Below, piece after piece: positions 58,291 to 64,000 of a DNA stretch of 64,000 nt. The notes beneath the pieces are model-generated. The model made no database searches. It was not told the DNA's origin and worked only from the letters and a program-made list of their open reading frames with translations. The first letter of the stretch is position 1; every line of letters starts with the position of its first letter. The stretch lies in NCBI GenBank assembly GCA_004194705.1, contig SADC01000086.1, positions 186,001 through 250,000 on the forward strand, in the 5' to 3' direction. Both the position numbers and the translations under genes were made by a program. Origin of the DNA: Ditylenchus dipsaci. Lineage: Eukaryota; Nematoda; Chromadorea; Rhabditida; Anguinidae.

Positions 58291-60339
58291 AAGGAGAGGG
58301 GGGAGAAGCCATTTAGGTTTGAAAAAGTGGCTTCCATGACGCAGTGCTTGAGCGTTTGCGTTTTTTGGCCCAAAATGGTGTTGCAAGTTCGATCCCCTAT
58401 TTATTTTGGCTTGTTTAACCAGTTCTAGGAGTAATTTGGGTCGCTTATTCCGAATCTGGCGTCAAAAAAAGTCTAATTACCCCTAGAAGTGGTCAAACAA
58501 GACAAATTAATAGCATGTCGCCACGTGGGATCGAACCTGCAACACCATTTTGGGCCAAAAACGTAAACAATTACGCATTACGCCATGGACACTACTTTTC
58601 CAAGCTTAAATGGCTCCCCCTTTAAGTGCCATGGCCACGCGTTCTGCATTGTCCCCCGCCAATTCAAAATTTCACCTAATCATTGAAGTTCTGAACCTCC
58701 CAAATACTCCTGCCTAGGCATTACCGCCTATGTATTCAAAAAGTCCAGGTTTTCACTCAAGTTATAGGTGAGTACACGCCTTAAAATTAATTGGAATACG
58801 CTCAACGATTAAAAAAAATTTAAAGATAGAAAAAATTCTGGGCTTTAACGCTGCAGAGCGTTTTTCAACAAAAACATGAAAAAAAAACAAAATTGGGTTT
58901 GAAGTGAAAAAAAGTTTGCGTCTCGACACACAACGAAAATGGCGCTTTGGTAAATATGGAAATACTTTGTCGTAAAAATATTATTCGCGAAAAATTAAAG
59001 AGTTTCTAAGGGCACTATCCTAGTATAGGGGCCAAATTATTGCCTTGGTCCCTCTGTTGTTTTTCTTGAAAAATGCGTTGGTATCAATTGTTTTTTGAAG
59101 GTGACCGTGGTTAAGGTGATTATATTAACCCGAATCACCATGATCACTGTAATCACAGTGCTGTCATATCCATAGTGAACAAGGAGTACAAAGACATTTG
59201 TCAAGAAAAAACTATAGGGGGGACCAAGGCAAACATTTGGCCCCCTATACTGACAGATGTTTATGGTGCCGAGAGAAATCGGCGAGCATTGGTTCCGGCG
59301 GGATTCGGGATTGGGATTTTAAAATTTTCGGGATCGGGATTGGGATTTGGGATTTGGCTTTTGGACCGGCGGGATTCGGAGTCGGGATTTTCAAAATTTT
59401 CGGATCGGGATTGCGGGATTCCCATGGGATTCCCGTCCCGTTGCCAAGCCTAGTTAGCATCATCAATATCACAATTTATAAATTCCTTCAAAAAATGCCT
59501 TGAACATTGAATGCAATAAAAGACTAATCATCCTTTTTTCGATGCTTTTTTATCTTTTTCCATATTGATTTTCAGGGCATAAAATAATTAAATTAGCTTT
59601 TATTCAGTAACACATGTGAAATTAAAAGCTTCGCAGAGTTTGACCTAAACACATTTTAAGTCGTAGTGGGGAATTCATTTTTGTCGCTAACACAATCGTG
59701 TTTTCCGGAATGTCAGCTTTTGTTTGAAAAAAGAGCGGCTGAAAAAAGTCAATTATAATGGGAGATATACCTCTTTTTATGAAGCCATACGATAAGGATC
59801 AGGAAAATCCAGACTAAATCAAAATATGTTTGTCTTGAGAGGAATTAAACATTTAAAAAACCATTTGTGAGAAAATTGAGCACGCAAAGCCGAATTTGTT
59901 GTCAGCAATTAGGTATTGTCTGTTGCAAAGATGTCTGTAGGCGGTTGCTGACCCTTGTGTTAAGGTATTCTACCCGTTTTGGTCATTGGAGCTGGGCAAA
60001 CATAGTCACTATATGTAGGCATTATATCGACGATTAAAAGCGAGAGGAGCTAATTAATCATTAACTGCAGGGGCACAAACTTAATTTGCACAAACTAAAA
60101 AGGCGCAATTTGAATTGGCACAAACTAAAATAGCACATTCTACTCCTTCCCGTTAATTCAACTTTTATTTCTGCACAGGTTTGTTTGACATTGCATTACC
60201 GAGTGGTTGACGAAATGTGGCTCTAAAACCACATTTAAAATAGAAATTACGATCAATCCATTTGTGTCTAGACCAGTGTTCGGAATTTTTGCAAATCCCT
60301 CGCGGATCCCTTTTGGATTCGGCAAAACTGGCGGCATTT

Positions 60340-60655
60340 GCCAGAATCCCTTTAAAATGCTTTTTGCAAAGGGCAAATTCTAAAATCCCTTTAAAATGCT
60401 TTTTGCAAAGGGCAAATTATAAAATCCCTTTAAAATGCTTTTTGCAAAGGGCAAATTATAAAATCCCTTTAAAATGCTTTTTGCAAAGGGCAAATTATAA
60501 AATCCCTTCAAAATGCTTTTTGCAAAGGGCAAATTATAAAATCCCTTTAAAATGCTTTTTTGCAAAGGGCAAATTCTAAAATCCCTTTAAAATGCTTTTT
60601 GCAAAGGGCAAATTCTAAAATCCCTTTAAAATGCTTTTTGCAAACGGCATTTGCC
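60340..60655. repeat. 39-bp tandem array, left side
   Basis: The unit CCCTTTAAAATGCTTTTTGC plus AAAGGGCAAATTATAAAAT is repeated about 8 times. The same unit recurs inverted at 63300-63690. The reading frames here are repeat artefacts. Confidence 0.95.
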
Positions 60656-61275
60656 AAAATCCGTTTGAATATTATTTTCTTGCCGGCATTTCCTAAGATC
60701 CGCTCGAATATTTTTTGGCATTTAATAAGCCGGCATTTTATAAATCTGTTTAAATCTTTTTCGCTGCCGGTATTTTCCCAAAATCTTTTTGAATCTTTTT
60801 TTCTGCCGATTTTTCCTAAATCAGTTCATCTTGCCGACAAAATTTTTCTAAATCCAGATGGTGGTCTACATGCGGTATTCTTATTATCCTGGCGGTGGAG
60901 CCTTGATGGTAGTAGCCTCGCGGTGGTACCCTATTGGTGCTACCCTGCCTAAATTTAACCTAAATTTAACTCTTTACCTAAATTTAACTCGCAATGCTTA
61001 AAAAACCTTAACTTTAACTCCAATACCCTAACCAACTAAGTAAAGACTTAAATTTAGAAAAATTGGTGTTTGCTGCCACCATCGGTTAAGATACTTACAT
61101 GGTAGCCTCAGCTCCCCTCAGGTAGTTAAGGTATTTTCCTGATTCGATATGGGGATTCCGAATAGCAAAATCGCTATCTTGGTATCATCAATCCGTGTTA
61201 GAGTACCAATTTTGATTAACATATTGATAATAATGACAATAATGTGCTACCCTGGCTTCTTTTGTGTGTTGAGTG

Positions 61276-61384
61276 GGCCAAACGTCCCATATTCATTTGA
61301 AGGGGCCAAACGTCCCTTTATCATATGAGGGTGTTAAATGTCCCGAGGGGCCAAATGGTCGTGAGGGCAAAACGTCACGGACCG
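61276..61384. repeat. Short degenerate GGGCCAAACGTCCC repeats
   Basis: GGGCCAAACGTCCC appears twice and diverged forms (GGGCCAAATGG, GGGCAAAACGTCA) follow. No function seen. Confidence 0.6.
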
Positions 61385-61595
61385 ACCAAAAGCATTTCAA
61401 TATTCCACGTAAAGTTTTCAAGCGACGAAGCTACGTCAAAAAAAAAGTAAGACGAATAGTTTGAGTGAACGCAAAACCGAAGACGTACAGCCATCCCAAG
61501 ACTTCAACAGAAATGGTTTATAAGAGGCAAACAATACGTACGGAACAGACAGAGGATAGTAAGTAACGGATGAACTGCAGAGTAAATTGACATTT

Positions 61596-63075
61596 TTAGA
61601 AGATGCGATTCTTGGAATCTTCATGATTCTCAGGACGCTTCAAACACTTCTCCAGATTGTATTTCTTCAATTCATCATCTCGCATCTTTGAAGTGTCCTT
61701 GTAGCGAAAAGGTCCGGCATAGGGAGTATAGATACGGCTGACTGAAGACCGGTCCCGACTCATTAGCGATCTGTCTTGACTTTTCCTGAACTCATCACGT
61801 TAAGATCTGAAATTCACAAATTAACAGATAAAGAATATGCACACATTCATAAATTAAAGCTGAGAATCGGAATTTTCGTCGGAAGACAACTGATTGACAA
61901 ACCAAAACTTCGTCAACCAGCAAAAAAGATACGGAGACCTATGAAATGTGGGCGACGGTCATTTGGTAACTTGTCCGGTCATCATCTGGATTGTACCCGA
62001 ACCACTTGGATAGTATCCAAACCATCTTAATGTACCTGAACCATCTAAATAGTGTCCAAACCACCTGGATAGTATCCAATCCATGTGGAAGTATTCTTTG
62101 CACCCATAGGGGCTCGAACCATCAACCTCGGTTTTGGGAAAATTTTGCGGGAATTTAAGTTTTTTATTCTGAACCAAGATCCAAGTGGTCGACCACTTGG
62201 ATAAAAAATTTTTTTTATGTTTTTTAGATTTCAAAACCTGTTTTCTGGACTAATTCGGGCATGCTGAAGATGGTTTGACAATAGTAAAATGCCGTTTTCT
62301 TCAGTACTTTTTGAGTTTTGAGCAATAATTGATTTTGGTAAAATCAATTATTCCCCAAAACTCAAAAAATAGTAGAGAACACGGCATTTTTACTATTATC
62401 AAACCATCTTCAGCATGCCCGAATTAGTCCAGAAAACAAGGTTTATAAATCCAAAAATACATAAAAAAAATTTGATCCAAGTGGTCGACCATTTGGTCGA
62501 GACCAAGACAAAAGAGATAAAGTAAATAAAGTACGATTTGGACATACCTTGGACATACAAAAATGGACATACCCTCGACTTTAAGGGCAGTATCCCCGGA
62601 GCTTTAAAAAAGGGGAATCCGTCTCGAAAATGAAAATATATAACTTACGTGAGCTTAGTCGGAAAAGAGAACTGAGAAGTAGCAGTCCTGACGGGATCAA
62701 TTACCTGAACAAAAAATAAATAGTTACAAACAAGACTTGAACAAACACACCTTAGAGCCCTATTCTCCATGTAAACGAATTCTTCTCCATCGACATCAGT
62801 CTTGACATATTCAACTTCGATAATTGTAAACCTTAATATACTTAATTATCAAAAGGCTCAATTGAAATAACATAAACTCACCACTGATAAACTGGGTGAT
62901 CTTCTTCGATTTTGTACTGGAGAAGAATTTGACTGCGCTAAAATCTGCTTTTTTGCCGAACAAGCCAAAGAATTGGAGTAGAAGAAGAAGCTTGATAAGT
63001 CGTAGGAACTGGCTCTTTCGCTGTATGCCTAATCTTTGCCTTAGGAGTACCATTGTTAGAATTAACCGGAGCCAT
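61596..63075 (-). CDS. Unidentified basic protein gene, at least 5 exons
   Basis: Exons 62882-62937, 62747-62831, 62649-62704 and 61596-61785 join in frame (phases 2, 0, 2). They give YKIEEDHPVYQW, then EVEYVKTDVDGEEFVYMENR, VIDPVRTATSQFSFPTKL and a C-terminal tail with SRDRS repeats, IYTPYAGPFRYKD and KKYNLEKCLKRPE. The first exon probably starts at ATG 63075 (MAPVNSNNGTPKAKI), with a TTTTTAG acceptor 16 nt upstream; its donor is uncertain (perhaps near 63010). I do not recognise the family; the conserved-looking acidic block followed by a basic Ser/Arg tail suggests a regulatory or scaffold protein. The large intron 61786-62648 contains a foldback (62175-62500) and ACCACCTGGATA-type repeats. 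The gene lies between two inverted 39-bp repeat arrays. Confidence 0.65.
62175..62500. repeat. Foldback in the 61.6-kb gene intron
   Basis: GATCCAAGTGGTCGACCA and GACTAATTCGGGCATGCTGA are inverted at 62385-62490, centred near 62340 (GATTTTGGTAAAATC). Confidence 0.85.
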
Positions 63076-63299
63076 TAAAGGATTTTGCTTTCTAAAAATA
63101 ATGTTTTTTGAAAAAGAAGAAGTTTTAATATTAGAAGCTCAACCGATGCAGGTGGCTAAATGTCCGATAATGCGGCCATCGGGCGGAAAGCTAAAGGCTT
63201 CTCGGCAAATGCCGACAGTAAATTACATTCTAAACGGACATTATAATTTGCCGTTTACAAAAAATAACAAAAATAAAAAAACCAACAATACAACAAAAG

Positions 63300-63690
63300 C
63301 AAATGCCGTTTGCAAAAAGCATTTTAAAGGCATTTTAGAATTTGCCCTTTGCAAAAAGCATTTTAAAAGGGATTTTATAATTTGCCCTTTGCAAAAGCAT
63401 TTTAAGGGATTTTAGAATTTGCCCTTTGCGAAAAGCATTTAAAGGGATTTTAGAATGTGCCCTTTGCAAAAAGCATTTTAAAGGGATTTTAGAATTTGCC
63501 CTTTGCAAAAAGCATTTTAAAGGGATTTTATAATTTGCCCTTTGCAAAAAGCATTTTAAAGGGATTTTAGAATTTGCCCTTTGCAAAAAGCATTTTAAAG
63601 GGATTTTATAATTTGCCCTTTGCAAAAAGCATTTTAAAGGGATTTTTATAATTTGCCCTTTGCAAAAAGCATTTTCAAGGGATTTCGGCA
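63300..63690. repeat. 39-bp tandem array, right side (inverted)
   Basis: About 10 units of GCAAAAAGCATTTTAAAGGG plus ATTTTATAATTTGCCCTTT, the inverse of the 60340-60655 array. One to several bases are missing in some units. Confidence 0.95.
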
Positions 63691-63856
63691 ATTGCCGCCA
63701 TTTTTGGGTTTTGCGGCAAAATAGGTTTGCCGCGAGGGCACGGTTCACCCTGCAGTTGACTACACTCAAACAGCAACTTGCAGCAAAAGAGATTTAATTG
63801 GCAGCACAGGTTGAAAGAGAACAGATTTAGAGCTTCTATTAAATATTATTTTTTAG

Positions 63857-63960
63857 AAAGAGGAAATTAGCAAACTCGAACAAAATGAGTTAGCGGCTGC
63901 CAAAAAAATTCAGAACAGAGTGCCCTCATTGCCAACATTGAAAAGATGTATTACGAACAG
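63857..63960 (+). CDS. Possible internal exon of a plus-strand coiled-coil gene (partial)
   Basis: The stretch between a TTTTAG acceptor and a CAG|GTTCTG donor is open in one frame and reads KEEISKLEQNELAAAKKIQN, a typical coiled-coil pattern. Short similar Gln/Glu/Lys-rich pieces precede it (63770-63830) but contain stops. The rest of the gene would lie beyond the window. The call is weak. Confidence 0.3.
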
Positions 63961-64000
63961 GTTCTGTTTGTTATCAAATGTGTGTTTGCATTATATTTTC

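Larger units (their letters stand above)
43524..59580. repeat. Giant imperfect inverted repeat (about 16 kb)
   Basis: Matching inverted blocks: 43524-43700 with 59430-59580; 44300-45210 with 57410-57620 and 57880-58510; 45205-45700 with 51610-52095; 46560-46650 with 51490-51600; 47450-48000 with 50950-51480; 48000-48960 with 50010-50950; 48960-49200 with 49770-50010. The spacer is about 49200-49770. Arms differ by scattered substitutions and by insertions: 45720-46550 and 46660-47432 on the left; 52100-57400 (with the Maverick) and 58510-59245 on the right. Confidence 0.85.
40042..61595. other. No host gene seen; repeats and transposons only
   Basis: I found no exon set with splice support in this 21.5-kb interval apart from the Tigger and Maverick relics. 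The stretch consists of the large palindrome and elements nested in it, a foldback (41033-41580), ACCACCTGGATACCAC-type degenerate tandems (40985-41040, 41580-41820) and MITEs. Confidence 0.6.

Noticed and set aside
60262..63769. Frames with repeated KIPLKCFLQRAN peptides; CRISPR-like regularity of the arrays
   Set aside because: Units are contiguous with no unique spacers, the genome is eukaryotic, and the frames follow from the 39-bp period.

Overview
The window looks like a piece of a compact but heavily transposon-invaded animal genome, most probably a nematode. Four things support this. Protein genes are split by GT-AG introns that are often only 44-60 nt long. Every host gene has a splice-acceptor-like AG 6 to about 40 nt upstream of its ATG, as expected where a spliced leader is trans-spliced. 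A U6 snRNA-like gene carries the GGAACAATACAGAG form that I associate with nematodes. A MATH-BTB (BATH-type) gene is present. Taxonomy is inference; no sequence search was possible.

Host genes, all on the minus strand: mitochondrial ribosomal protein S11 (3491-4349, 4 exons), a CLASRP/SFRS16-type SR-related splicing factor (5844-12220, 15 exons, 736 codons in one continuous frame), an unidentified coiled-coil gene (15327 to about 18465), an ataxin-3 type Josephin deubiquitinase (18687-20002), a MATH-BTB adaptor (23175-25707), a small unidentified 121-aa protein (39448-40041) and an unidentified basic protein gene (61596-63075). The U6-like gene (31125-31226) is also on the minus strand. The host genes point to no common pathway beyond general housekeeping: mitochondrial translation, splicing, and ubiquitin removal and attachment.

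The rest is mobile DNA, much of it nested. The named elements are a 4-kb Mutator-like (MULE) element coding on the plus strand with a DDE transposase and a Ulp1-type cysteine protease between tandem-repeat inverted termini (26311-30360); a 1.67-kb Maverick/Polinton derivative with a perfect 6-bp target duplication, AG...CT termini, about 165-bp terminal inverted repeats and an adenain-like protease (54767-56431); a Tigger/pogo relic (42432-43241); several hAT-type miniature elements with 8-bp duplications; and many pogo-like and foldback elements. The largest structure is an imperfect inverted repeat spanning about 43524-59580, centred near 49.5 kb, with further elements inserted in each arm. 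The 61596-63075 gene sits between two inverted arrays of the same 39-bp repeat.

Stretches 1-3490, 12221-15326, 20003-23174, 31227-39447 and 40042-61595 hold no host gene that I could support, only repeats. Most open frames there come from palindromes and minisatellites and are not annotated as genes.
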